64,000 bases of DNA from Actinoplanes flavus (GTDB lineage Bacteria > Actinomycetota > Actinomycetes > Mycobacteriales > Micromonosporaceae). The notes under the pieces were generated by a model. The model made no database searches and was not told the origin of the DNA. It worked only from the letters and a program-made list of their open reading frames with translations. Positions 9,301-16,699 of the stretch are shown piece after piece. Both the position numbers and the translations under genes were made by a program. The first letter of the stretch is position 1; the number at the start of each line of letters is the position of its first letter. The stretch is from assembly GCF_017592555.1 (NCBI RefSeq), contig NZ_JAGFNS010000023.1:81188-145187 (forward strand). Reading direction: 5' to 3'.

Positions 9301-9766
9301 CCGGGTTGTGCGTGTACATGAACGCGGCGCGGCCGCGGCTCATCAGCCAGGTGCCGGCCGGGTCGTTGCCGGTGCGGGCCAGCAGCCGGTCCATCCAGAA
9401 GTCGGTGCCGGCGGCCTCGGCGTCGTAGATGGCGCGCATGGTGTCGCCGGTGGAGTAGCCGACCGGCGGCGCCGGGATCGAGCCGGCGTTGCCGAAGGTG
9501 GGCAATCCGATGGGTTGCGCCGCGTGCGCCGGCTGCGGGCTCACCGCCAGCGACGCCACGATCAGAACCAGAATCGAGGTGTACGCGCGGAGCTTGCGCA
9601 CGACCGCACGCGCCCCGCTCCCGCCGGGCGTGGTGGTGTGGCGCCGCCCGAGGGGACGCGTCCCGGTGACGTCGCGTCGTCGCGTCGACCGTTGCCACAG
9701 CGACGGCCGCGCTCCGGCCGGGGCGGAGCCGGCCCGGTCAGGTCGTCTCATGAAGGGGCCGCTCAT
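6335..9766 (-). CDS. Secreted MGH1-like glycoside hydrolase with two C-terminal discoidin-like modules
   Basis: The gene starts at an ATG overlapping the stop of the GH43 gene (ATGA), giving 1143 residues. The sequence KLRAYTSILVLIVASLAVSP followed by QPAHA is a signal peptide, but it begins 56 residues in. A GTG at 9601 would give a normal signal length and may be the true start. A large catalytic region follows, with N-terminal beta-sandwich character, then alpha-toroid motifs (RWWLMRFNHLDAD, YRSWIHHNILGS) like mannosylglycerate-hydrolase-type GH63 relatives. Two beta-sandwich modules close the protein (RPNLASGATVAASYTTSG and NPNLAASATPSASYTSAW). The last module is also found on the GH43 neighbour. 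The role is inferred to be extracellular glycan breakdown. Confidence 0.8.
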   Translation of the reverse strand: MSGPFMRRPDRAGSAPAGARPSLWQRSTRRRDVTGTRPLGRRHTTTPGGSGARAVVRKLRAYTSILVLIVASLAVSPQPAHAAQPIGLPTFGNAGSIPAPPVGYSTGDTMRAIYDAEAAGTDFWMDRLLARTGNDPAGTWLMSRGRAAFMYTHNPAVIGFGGNAAYWDNISSQNAYAITASTGTFTEQVAQRRQTPSHWRSVHTNGSLRLEVTKFITHNNVLITNVAVVNTGSGSSTLTLTATSPYATTVSGSELTGTRAVKNNLTTLYPRFSGDGFTPSGGNLTRSITVGAGQTVTAKVQLGLVATEIPASRTEYDAYRARSAADAFATHVRDYNRWWADNVPYIDVPDAAIKKNIYYRWWLMRFNHLDADIPGQDFQFPQSIEGVTGYNNAIALTQPMHIDDLKYLRSPEYSYGPYLAVGQYSANGRFVDNPGDPENWSNSYTQYIAEAAWRAYQIHGGQPAMLTNFARYAEGDAKGQLATYDTNNNGVIEYDWGAMTGNDADAVSFHWRAGNLDRAETAYVWSAANAARDAYTLLGNTAKATEMQTLADRIRNGVVNTLWNPSRQLLEHKHVSTNTHVPWKEINNYYPYTVGLMPNTAQYREALRLFADAAQYPIFPFYTANQVDKAAAAAAGNPGSNNFSTINSTVQFRLYSQVLRNYPNTWMTSEDYKKLLYWNAWAQYVGGDTNWPDANEFWADWNGSSITYRSWIHHNILGSSNWTIIEDVAGLRPRNDNQIALSPINIGWSHFAVNNLRYRNANLSIVWDDPSDGVTRYNGVPQGYSIYLDGTRVATLNQLAPFTYNPATGAVTTTGTVAFSTAFPALQAPQNVVQNSSRMVDVFAKAGVDLTSTRPNLASGATVAASYTTSGTSAGAAVDGLPTNSPLWGSYGSTNATDTYDLTFSSERTVSEAWIHFRNDRAGNRYRPPTAYNVQYWNGSAWVNTSSQAKTPAAPQANLNKVTFTPVNTTRLRLQFTQPTGTPKTGLTEVKVYGQGTVPPPNPNLAASATPSASYTSAWESVAAINDGAEPPSSNDTVNPRWGTWPNQGQQWAELTWPTAQNLRSAQVYFFDDNQGIDLPASWKLQYYDGSAYVDVPSASGYPIAANQYNTVTFGPVSTTRLRVALTSGAASVGLLEVKAFAP

Positions 9767-11193
9767 GACTGGAACGCCTTCCACTCGAGCACGCCGGTCG
9801 AGTAGCCGCTCCGTGACGTGATCTGCAGCCGCAACCGTGTCGTGTTGACCGGATTGAACGTGACGACGTTCTCCACATTGCCGGCGGCGCCACATGTCGA
9901 CTGGCCGGTGACGGCTACATATTGACTGCCGTTCCAGTACTGCAGTTGACAGGATGCGGGCAGGTCGATGCCCTGGTTGTCGTCGAACCAGTACACCGAA
10001 CTCTTGTTGATCGACTTGGCGGCCGGCCACTGGTATTCGATCCACTGGGTGCCCTGTTGCGGCCAGTTGCCGTAGGCCAGATTCGACCGGTCCTGCGAGT
10101 TGGCCGGCGTTCCGCCGTTGTTGATCGCCGACAGGTTCTCCCACGCCGACACGTACGACGTGGACGCGGTCGCCGACGGCCCGAGGTTGGTGCCGCTGCC
10201 TCCCCCGCCGCCGGGGTTGGGCGGCGGCCCGCTGGTCGTCTGCACGACCTGCTGGATCGTGCCGTCAGCGTTGAAGTACAGCCGGTCGACCGCCACCGAC
10301 CTGCGGAAGTTGCCGCCGCCGGGCGCGTTGGCGTTGTGGTAGACGATGTACCACTGCCCGTTGAACTCGACGATCCCGGCGTGGTTGGTGGTCGACGACA
10401 CCTGCCCGAGGACGATGCCGCGGTGTGTCCACGGGCCCATCGGGTTGGTCGCGGTCGCGTACCGCTGGCAGGCGTAGTTGGAGTTGGTGACGCAGCCGTT
10501 GGTGTCGTTGGCGGCGTACATCATGTAGTAGAGGCCGTTACGTTTGAACATCCACGGCGCTTCCCAGTAGTTGGTCAGCCCGGTCGGGGTGACCACCGAC
10601 CCCACCGTGTCGATCATGTTGCTGGCCAGCCGGACGGCGCGCGGCGCCCAGTAGCCGCCCCAGTACATGTAGGCCTGCCCGTCGTCGTCGACGAACACGG
10701 TCGGGTCGATGTTGAGGCCGGAGGAGTTGGCGGTGCTGTCGCTGATCAGCGGCCCGCCTTTGGCGTCGGTGAACGGCCCGAGCGGGCTGTCGCCGACGGC
10801 CACGCCGATGTTCATCCAGCCGGCGCCGTTGCCGTTGACCGACGTGTACCAGTAGTACTTGCCGTTGCGGGGTTCCACTTCGCTGGCCCACGCGTCGGCG
10901 CCGGCCCAGCCGAAGGTGGCGATGGTGGCCTTCGCGCCGTGGTGGGTCCAGGTGGCCGCGTCGGTCGACGACAGCACGTGCCATTCGCGCATCTGGAAGT
11001 TGGTGGCGCCGGTGGGTGCCTCGTCGCGGCCGGCGTAGATGTACATGGTGTCGCCGACGACCAGGGGCGCCGGGTCGGCGGTGTAGATGCTGGTGATGAT
11101 CGGGTTGGCGGCCTGTGCCGGGGTGGCTACGGCTATCGCCGCGACGGCGGTGACCAGCGCACATCCTGCCGCCGGCCATCTTCTTCTGGACAT
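9763..11193 (-). CDS. Secreted GH43-type arabinan/xylan-active hydrolase with C-terminal module
   Basis: A 476-residue protein with signal peptide CALVTAVAAIAVATPAQAA. The five-blade propeller triad of GH43 is visible: base Asp40 in YTADPAPL, pKa-tuning Asp163 in NIDPTVFVDDDG, and acid Glu211 in NYWEAPWMF. A Gly/Pro linker leads to a beta-sandwich module (NLGPSATASTSYVSAWENL) nearly identical in type to the last module of the neighbour. GH43 enzymes release arabinose or xylose from plant polysaccharides outside the cell. The gene follows the GH127 gene by 65 bases with AAAGG upstream of the ATG, and its stop overlaps the next start. Confidence 0.9.
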   Translation of the reverse strand: MSRRRWPAAGCALVTAVAAIAVATPAQAANPIITSIYTADPAPLVVGDTMYIYAGRDEAPTGATNFQMREWHVLSSTDAATWTHHGAKATIATFGWAGADAWASEVEPRNGKYYWYTSVNGNGAGWMNIGVAVGDSPLGPFTDAKGGPLISDSTANSSGLNIDPTVFVDDDGQAYMYWGGYWAPRAVRLASNMIDTVGSVVTPTGLTNYWEAPWMFKRNGLYYMMYAANDTNGCVTNSNYACQRYATATNPMGPWTHRGIVLGQVSSTTNHAGIVEFNGQWYIVYHNANAPGGGNFRRSVAVDRLYFNADGTIQQVVQTTSGPPPNPGGGGGSGTNLGPSATASTSYVSAWENLSAINNGGTPANSQDRSNLAYGNWPQQGTQWIEYQWPAAKSINKSSVYWFDDNQGIDLPASCQLQYWNGSQYVAVTGQSTCGAAGNVENVVTFNPVNTTRLRLQITSRSGYSTGVLEWKAFQS

Positions 11194-11258
11194 CGGACTC
11201 TGCCTTTCTGGACGAGCCTTGCAACGGGGAGCGGGGAGGTAGGGGGCCGGGCGGCGGT

Positions 11259-13679
11259 TCACTGGCCGGTGGCGTGCAGTTGGGCGATCTCGGCCGCGGT
11301 CAGCGCCCGGCTGTGGATCCGGAAGCTGTCGACGGCGGCGGTCAGGTACGGATCGCTCGCGTACTGGGAGCGGCCGATCCAGTTCTGGGTGGTGGACGGC
11401 AGCGCGGACGGCCGTACCGTCAGCGCGCTGTTGCGGGCCACTTCGGTGCCGTTGACGTAGAGGATGCCGAGGTTGCCGGTGTGGGTGACGGCGACGTGGG
11501 TCCACGTGCCGGTGGGCAGGGCGGCGGGCGCGTTGATGCGCTGTTCGCCGCCGGAGCCGCTGCTGGTGATGGCGTACCGGGCGGTTCCGGCGCTGCTGCG
11601 CGGGGTGAGGAACAGGTAGGCGCCGGTGCCGGTGCCGAAGTCGAAGATCCGGGTCCAGGTGGCGGCCGTGTCGATGCGGACCCAGGTGGCGATGGTGTAG
11701 GCGGTGACGCCGGCGACGATGCCGGCGGGCAGGCTGACGTGCCCGCCGGTGCCGCCGAGCAGTACGGCGTTGCCGCTGCGCCCGGTGGTGCGGGTGACGC
11801 CGCCGAGCAGGGTTCCGGTCCAGCCGTTGCCGGTGGCGTCGGCCACCGTCGTGCCGGAGGCCTCGTCGAACGGGTAGCGGGCTTCGCGCGGGGTGCTGCC
11901 GGTGACGTTCCAGTAGACGGAGTAGCGCTGGCCGTGGGTCTTGTAGAACGGTCGCAGCAGCACGGATCCGGCCGTGTACTCCAGGGGTGTTCCGGTCGGC
12001 TGCGGGGTGCCGGACAGGGTGGGCAGGGCGGTGAGGTTGCTGGTGCCGAACTGTCCGGCGAGCACGATCGGCCCGTGTCTGACCGCGCGGACCGACGGGT
12101 TGTCGGGGGTGGGTTCCAGGGTCAGGGTCATCGGGCACGTGACGTCGACGACATCGCCGCCGGCCCAGGTGCGGTTGATCGACAGGTAGGTGCCGGGGGT
12201 GGGGGTGCCGGTGAGCACGCCGTTGACCCGGACCTGGGCGCCGCTGGTCCAGGAGGGGATGCGGATGCGCAGGTCGATCGTGCCGGAGCCGGTGACGGTG
12301 AGCCGGGTGGTGGGGCTCTCCGGGTAGGTGGTGTCCTGCTGGACGGTGATGCCACGGCCGGGCCACGTCAACGTCGACGAGATGAACAGGTTGACGTACA
12401 GGATCGTGTTGTTGACGAAGTAGATGCTGTCGGTGAACTTGGTATTGGTCTCCATGCCGGTGCCGTGACAGCAGGTGAAGTTGTCGTAGTCGTTGCTGTA
12501 CGTCTTGATCCCGCCGGCGCGCAGCGGCACGTAGTAGCAGTGGTGGCCGTGCGCCGAGTTCGGGTTCTGCGCGCCGAGCAGATGGTTGTAGAGCGCCTTC
12601 TCGTAGAAGTCCATGAGTTCGGCGGCCCGGCCGGGGTCGGTGAAGAACAGCTGCCGGGTCAGTTTCAGCATGTTGTAGGTGTTGCAGCATTCGCAGGTCA
12701 AGTCGGACAGTTCGGCGGCGATGCGGTTCGGGGCCTGGAAGTACTCGCCGTTGGAGTTGCCGCCGATGGCGTACGAGTGCTGGCGTACCACGAAGTTCCA
12801 GAAGTTGACGGCGATGTCGCGGTAGCGGCTGTCGCCGGTGGCGTGGTAGGCGCGGATAGCGGCGATCGCCTTGGGGATCTGGGTGTTGGCGTGGAATCCG
12901 GCGAGCGCGTCCACGCCGGCGGCGAGCGGGTCGAGGATCTGGGCGTGGTCGAAGTACTGGGCGGTCGTCAGGTGGGCCGCCTCGCCGCTGAGCTGGTACA
13001 GGTTGAACAGTGTCTCGCCGATGCCGCCGAATTCGACGCGCAGCATCTGCTGCCGTTGGGCGAGGGTGAGCCGGCTGTTGCGGGCCTGGATCCAGGCGGC
13101 TTTGCGCTGCAGGACGGTCAGGGCCTGGGCGCTGCCGGTGAGCTGGTGCCAGTCGAGCAGCCCTTGCACGATCTTGTGGAGGGTGTAGTAGGGCGCCCAC
13201 ACCTGCTGGCCGGTCTCGACCCGGTCGATGAACGATTCCGGGTACGCCGACAGGTAGCCGTTGGGCCGCTGGCAGAGCGCCAGCTGGGCGACGAGGTAGT
13301 CGCCTTTGGCCTGCAGGGTGGTGTCGCCGGTGCCGGCGTAGGCCTGGGCGAGGGCGGTGAGCACGTGGCCGGTGGAGTGGCCGCGCAGTTCGGTCGACGG
13401 TGACTCCCAGCCGCCGCACGGGGTGGCGCTCGAGCTGAGCCCGGCGGTGAGCCGGAACATGTGCAGGAGCCGGTCGGCGTTGAGGAACCGCAGGTAGGTG
13501 TGGGTGCGGGCGGTGTTGTCGGTGAACGGGCCGGCGCCGAGGCGGACGGCGGTGAGGGGGAAGCCGTAGGCCGAGACGCCGATGTCCGGCCGGGCGGCGC
13601 GGGCGGTGCCAGCGGGCAGGATCGCGCCGGCGGCGCCGGCCGCCGAGGCGATCAGTACGGTACGACGGTTGAAACGCAT
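11259..13679 (-). CDS. Secreted GH127-type beta-L-arabinofuranosidase with LamG-like domain
   Basis: An 806-residue protein starting MRFNRRTVLIASAAGAAG. The twin-arginine signal and the ribosome site AGAGGTG decide this start. The alpha/alpha barrel of the former DUF1680 family is recognisable from LTCECCNTYNMLKLTRQLFF near residue 326 and NFTCCHGTGMETNTKF near residue 400. In the characterised Bifidobacterium enzyme these Cys residues bind zinc and one acts as nucleophile. About residues 598-806 form a concanavalin-like LamG domain (ATWVRIDTA, then TWTHVAVTHTG, then VDSFRIHSRALT). It is the first gene of the three-hydrolase operon and probably removes beta-linked arabinofuranose from plant glycoproteins or arabinan. 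Confidence 0.9.
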   Translation of the reverse strand: MRFNRRTVLIASAAGAAGAILPAGTARAARPDIGVSAYGFPLTAVRLGAGPFTDNTARTHTYLRFLNADRLLHMFRLTAGLSSSATPCGGWESPSTELRGHSTGHVLTALAQAYAGTGDTTLQAKGDYLVAQLALCQRPNGYLSAYPESFIDRVETGQQVWAPYYTLHKIVQGLLDWHQLTGSAQALTVLQRKAAWIQARNSRLTLAQRQQMLRVEFGGIGETLFNLYQLSGEAAHLTTAQYFDHAQILDPLAAGVDALAGFHANTQIPKAIAAIRAYHATGDSRYRDIAVNFWNFVVRQHSYAIGGNSNGEYFQAPNRIAAELSDLTCECCNTYNMLKLTRQLFFTDPGRAAELMDFYEKALYNHLLGAQNPNSAHGHHCYYVPLRAGGIKTYSNDYDNFTCCHGTGMETNTKFTDSIYFVNNTILYVNLFISSTLTWPGRGITVQQDTTYPESPTTRLTVTGSGTIDLRIRIPSWTSGAQVRVNGVLTGTPTPGTYLSINRTWAGGDVVDVTCPMTLTLEPTPDNPSVRAVRHGPIVLAGQFGTSNLTALPTLSGTPQPTGTPLEYTAGSVLLRPFYKTHGQRYSVYWNVTGSTPREARYPFDEASGTTVADATGNGWTGTLLGGVTRTTGRSGNAVLLGGTGGHVSLPAGIVAGVTAYTIATWVRIDTAATWTRIFDFGTGTGAYLFLTPRSSAGTARYAITSSGSGGEQRINAPAALPTGTWTHVAVTHTGNLGILYVNGTEVARNSALTVRPSALPSTTQNWIGRSQYASDPYLTAAVDSFRIHSRALTAAEIAQLHATGQ

Positions 13680-13827
13680 GAGAACACCTCTGCAATCGAC
13701 AGACTTCGATGCATGAGCGGGGTTCCCGCCCACAGGTGTTCGCTGTTTCGTGAGCGTGCGGAGCCCATGGGCGATCCCGGCCCATCCGCCCCCGTGATGG
13801 GATGCGCCTGCGGCACACGCTGCCTTA

Positions 13828-13841
13828 CGAAAAGGTTTTCG
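13828..13841. promoter_or_regulatory. CGAAAA-GG-TTTTCG palindrome upstream of the hydrolase operon
   Basis: Six-base arms surround a central GG, about 150 bases upstream of the GH127 start on the minus strand. LacI-family sugar regulators often bind CG-centred or GAAA/TTTC dyads of this kind, so it is a candidate operator. No LacI gene is in the window. Confidence 0.4.
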
Positions 13842-13888
13842 GCAAGATGTCGACCACGTGACGAAATAGAACGTGGTCGAAGCCGCCC

Positions 13889-14515
13889 CTACGGCAGGCG
13901 GCGCTCCAGCACGGCCACACCCGGACCGTCCAGGTCCGCAAGTGCCGAGCGCCGGCCGGCCAGCGCCAGCATCACCGCCTCACCGGGGCCGCGCACGACC
14001 GGCCCGTCACCCCACGCCCAGACCAGGTCGGTGCACTCGAACCGCAGCCCCGCCGGGCGCCGCCGGGGCGTGAACCCGACCGCCCGCCCACCGACCAGGA
14101 AATCGAGGGAGATCCGCAGCCGCTCCGGCCGTAATTCACCGGTCAGGCCCAGCGGCCGCCGGATGTCCTGCTGATGGATCTGCAGGTCGGTGAGCGCCCC
14201 CGGGTAGCCGACGATCGGCGGCCGGAACGGGTTCTCCGCGTGCGCGCGCAGGATCGCCGCCAATTCCCGGGCCGGGCGGGTGGCGGTCGCCGCGGCCAGC
14301 CGCGCGTTCGCCTTGTGTACGTTGAACCCGCTGCGCACCAGCATGGTCAGCGCGGCGCCGTTGCCGGTGGCGACCACGGCGACCAGATGCCCGACCACCT
14401 CCTTGACCGTCCACGCCGAACACAGGCTCGGCGTGCGCAGCTGCCCGGCGGTCAGCGTGTCGGTGAGGTCGGCCAGGCTGCGGCGTTCATCGGCGATCAT
14501 CCCCGTGATGCTCAT
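13889..14515 (-). CDS. Maleylpyruvate isomerase/DinB-like protein (TIGR03083 type)
   Basis: A 208-residue member of the mycothiol-dependent isomerase N-terminal fold. CSAWTVKEVVGHLVAVVATGN carries the metal-binding His of the four-helix bundle, and the second site is near residue 130 (ALTDLQIHQQDIRRPLG). Actinomycetes carry many paralogues of unknown substrate, presumed to be thiol-dependent transferases or isomerases. The start overlaps the end of the TetR gene by 29 bases, so the two are co-transcribed and the enzyme is likely regulated together with it. No odd feature is seen. Confidence 0.8.
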   Translation of the reverse strand: MSITGMIADERRSLADLTDTLTAGQLRTPSLCSAWTVKEVVGHLVAVVATGNGAALTMLVRSGFNVHKANARLAAATATRPARELAAILRAHAENPFRPPIVGYPGALTDLQIHQQDIRRPLGLTGELRPERLRISLDFLVGGRAVGFTPRRRPAGLRFECTDLVWAWGDGPVVRGPGEAVMLALAGRRSALADLDGPGVAVLERRLP

Positions 14516-15128
14516 CCGGCGACACTACCGTCGCGGCGAACGCGCCGGCCCGCGCCGCGACGGCCGTGTCGGCGGCCGTCCGGTCGGCCAGGCCCGCGTC
14601 CGGGCCGGCTCGCAGCAGCACCAGCTCGTGATAGAGCGGGGCGGTCGCGGCGACCAGCAGCCGCCGGGCGTCGGTGCCGGCCGGGATCTCGGACCGGCCG
14701 GCCGCCCGCGCCACGATCACCGCACACCGGTCGTAGCGGTCCGCCCAGAACGCCCGCAGCGCCTCGGCGGCCCGCGTGGACCGGAACGACGCCGCGATCA
14801 GCGCCGTGGTGATCGGTGGATCGCCGGTGAGCGCGGCGAACACCTCCCGGTTCAGCGCGGCCAGATCGCCGTCGAGGGTGCCGGTGTCCGGCGGCCGCCA
14901 GTCGTCGGCGGCCGCCTCGGCCAGCACGTCGGCGAGCAGCCCGCCGACGTCACGCCAGCGTCGGTAGACGGTGGTGCGGTGCACGCCGCAGCCGGCGGCG
15001 ACCGTGTCGATGCTCAACGCGTCGTAGCCGTGGTCGACGAGCTGGGCGACGACCGCGTCCAGGACCCGGCGGCGGACGTCGGCGCTGCGGCCGCCGGGGC
15101 GGCGGGTCGGTCGGTTCACCCTTCCCAC
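14487..15128 (-). CDS. TetR family regulator
   Basis: A 213-residue TetR protein with an Arg-rich start (RPTRRPGGRSADVRRRVLDA). Its helix-turn-helix is YDALSIDTVAAGCGVHRTTVYRRW, and a helical ligand domain follows. The start is a GTG at 15128 or 15119. The first coincides with the edge of the operator at 15128-15155, so the transcript may have almost no leader. It faces the streptogramin-lyase-like gene across that operator and most likely represses both. If the lyase is real, the inducer could be a streptogramin-like peptide, but this is inference. Confidence 0.88.
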   Translation of the reverse strand: MGRVNRPTRRPGGRSADVRRRVLDAVVAQLVDHGYDALSIDTVAAGCGVHRTTVYRRWRDVGGLLADVLAEAAADDWRPPDTGTLDGDLAALNREVFAALTGDPPITTALIAASFRSTRAAEALRAFWADRYDRCAVIVARAAGRSEIPAGTDARRLLVAATAPLYHELVLLRAGPDAGLADRTAADTAVAARAGAFAATVVSPDEHHGDDRR

Positions 15129-15155
15129 TCTAACGCAACATGTGTAGCGTTAGAG
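15128..15155. promoter_or_regulatory. TetR operator between divergent TetR and lyase-like genes
   Basis: Perfect nine-base arms CTCTAACGC (15128-15136) and GCGTTAGAG (15147-15155) around a ten-base spacer. It covers the start of the TetR gene on one side and ends 8 bases before the lyase-like ATG at 15164 on the other. That is the usual position for a repressor that blocks both promoters. Confidence 0.75.
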
Positions 15156-15163
15156 GTATGGAT

Positions 15164-16012
15164 ATGGTCACCACCTCACCCGGTCCGTATGCGATCACCA
15201 CCGGCCCCGACCGCGCCCTGTGGTTCACCCTCGTCCACAGCGATCAGGTGGCCCGGCTGAAACCCGGCGGACGACCACAGACCTACGACACCGCACCCGC
15301 CTCCGGCCCGATGATCATCGCGGCCGGCCCGGACGGCGCCCTCTGGTTCACCAGCCGCTCGCACCACATCGGCCGGCTCACCACCACCGGCGACCTCGCC
15401 CTGTTCAGCCCGCCCACCCCGGAGTCCGGCCCGTACGGCATCACCACCGGCCCGGACGGCGCCCTCTGGTTCACCCAGTCCACCGCCGGCCGGATCGCCC
15501 GCATCACCACCACGGGCGACATCACCGAATTCCCGGCGGCCGGCGGATTCCCGTCAGCGATCACCACCGGCCCCGACGGCGCCCTCTGGTACACCCGCAA
15601 CCAGGCCAACACCGTCAGCCGCATCACCACCACCGGCCAGGTGACCGATTTCGATCTGCCCACCGCGCAGGCCGGCCCGGTCGGCATCACCCCCGGACCC
15701 GACGGCGCCCTCTGGTTCACCGAGATCCTCGCCGGCCAGATCGGCCGGATCACCACCGACGGCACGATCACCGAATTCCCGCTGCCCGACCGCGCCGGCC
15801 GCCCGCACGCCATCACCACCGGCCCCGACGGCCGCCTCTGGTGCACCGAATGGGCCGGCAACCGCCTCACCACGATCACCGTGGACGGCCGCGTCGAAGG
15901 CCACGACCTGCCCCTGCCCGACAGCGAACCCCACGGCCTCACGACCGGCCCCGACAACGCCGTCTGGACCGCCCTGGAGATCGGCGCTCTCGTCCGCTCC
16001 CCCACCACCTGA
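15164..16012 (+). CDS. Virginiamycin B lyase-like seven-bladed propeller protein
   Basis: About 282 residues from the ATG at 15164, chosen because GAGG lies seven bases upstream and the earlier ATG at 15140 lies inside the operator. The sequence is a run of blades each carrying GPDGALWFT or a variant, typical of Vgb, which linearises type B streptogramins by breaking the ester bond. The segments RPHAITTGPDG and SEPHGLTTGPDN, and the Glu in VWTALEIG, match the positions I remember for the two catalytic His and the Glu of Vgb. There is no signal peptide, so it is cytoplasmic. Many Vgb-like propellers are not lyases, so the activity is plausible but unproven. Confidence 0.8.
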   Translation: MVTTSPGPYAITTGPDRALWFTLVHSDQVARLKPGGRPQTYDTAPASGPMIIAAGPDGALWFTSRSHHIGRLTTTGDLALFSPPTPESGPYGITTGPDGALWFTQSTAGRIARITTTGDITEFPAAGGFPSAITTGPDGALWYTRNQANTVSRITTTGQVTDFDLPTAQAGPVGITPGPDGALWFTEILAGQIGRITTDGTITEFPLPDRAGRPHAITTGPDGRLWCTEWAGNRLTTITVDGRVEGHDLPLPDSEPHGLTTGPDNAVWTALEIGALVRSPTT

Positions 16013-16018
16013 CGACCT

Positions 16019-16615
16019 CTACTGCCGGGTGTCCGGCTGAGCAGGCCCCCGGCCACGGCCGGCCCGCAGCCGCCGCATCCCCAGCGACGCGCTGGCGCGC
16101 ACACCCGGATCCGGATCCTCCATCAGCACCAGCAGCAGCGGTTCCGCCTCTGCACCGAGGCGTTCCAGACAGATGCCGAGCGACCGCCGCACGCCCGCGT
16201 TCTCGTCCCCGGCCAACGGTGTGAGCGCCTGTAGTGCCCCCGGCTGCCGGCACCACGACACCAGGCCCACCGCCCGCGCCCGGGTCCGCGGGTCGCCGTC
16301 GTGCAGGTAGGGCCGGACCACCGCATCCACCCGTACCCGGTCCGGCTGCTGGCCGAGCCCTTCGAACGCCGTCATCCGCAATGCCGGATCATCGAGCGCC
16401 GCGACGAACACCTCCAGATCCCGCGGGTCGCCGATCTTCCCGAGCCCCCACAACCGCCCGCTCTCGTCACCGGTGTAGGCGAGCGCCTGCACCCGGCTGG
16501 CCTCCGGCTCGAACTCGGCGAGATGGTCGAGGTCGTCCTCGATGGCGGTGATGTCGTGGCCGCGGCGCACCGCCTCCCGCAGCGCCCGCAGCAGCTCCCC
16601 GAAACTGCGCTCCAC
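16019..16615 (-). CDS. HEAT-repeat protein
   Basis: A 198-residue helical-repeat protein. Repeats are visible as GKIGDPRDLEVFVAALDDPALRM, PYLHDGDPRTRARAVGLVSW, LTPLAGDENAGVRRSLGICL and LVLMEDPDPGVRASASLGM, each with the Asp-Pro turn of HEAT/PBS-lyase-like repeats. Such proteins are binding scaffolds and no catalytic site is seen. It is convergent with the lyase-like gene, with six bases between the stops. Its partner is unknown. Confidence 0.8.
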   Translation of the reverse strand: MERSFGELLRALREAVRRGHDITAIEDDLDHLAEFEPEASRVQALAYTGDESGRLWGLGKIGDPRDLEVFVAALDDPALRMTAFEGLGQQPDRVRVDAVVRPYLHDGDPRTRARAVGLVSWCRQPGALQALTPLAGDENAGVRRSLGICLERLGAEAEPLLLVLMEDPDPGVRASASLGMRRLRAGRGRGPAQPDTRQ

Positions 16616-16628
16616 GCCGCCGCACGCT

Positions 16629-16680
16629 ACACCGGTAGCCCCGGGCCGGTCGCGGTGGACCGGTCCGGGGCTACCGGTGT
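16629..16680 (-). terminator. Strong hairpin terminator after the MFS gene
   Basis: Arms 16629-16651 and 16658-16680 form a 23-bp stem with one mismatch and a six-base loop. It begins 20 bases beyond the MFS stop codon and precedes the HEAT gene start, so it should terminate the MFS transcript. Confidence 0.85.
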
Positions 16681-16699
16681 GGTGGGTCAGCGGCGGCCG

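Noticed and set aside
7286..9805. 839-residue open frame opposite the MGH1-like hydrolase
   Set aside because: Valine/glycine-rich antisense artefact; the hydrolase strand has signal peptide and modules.
11274..13403. 709-residue open frame opposite GH127
   Set aside because: No motif and antisense to conserved Cys motifs of GH127.
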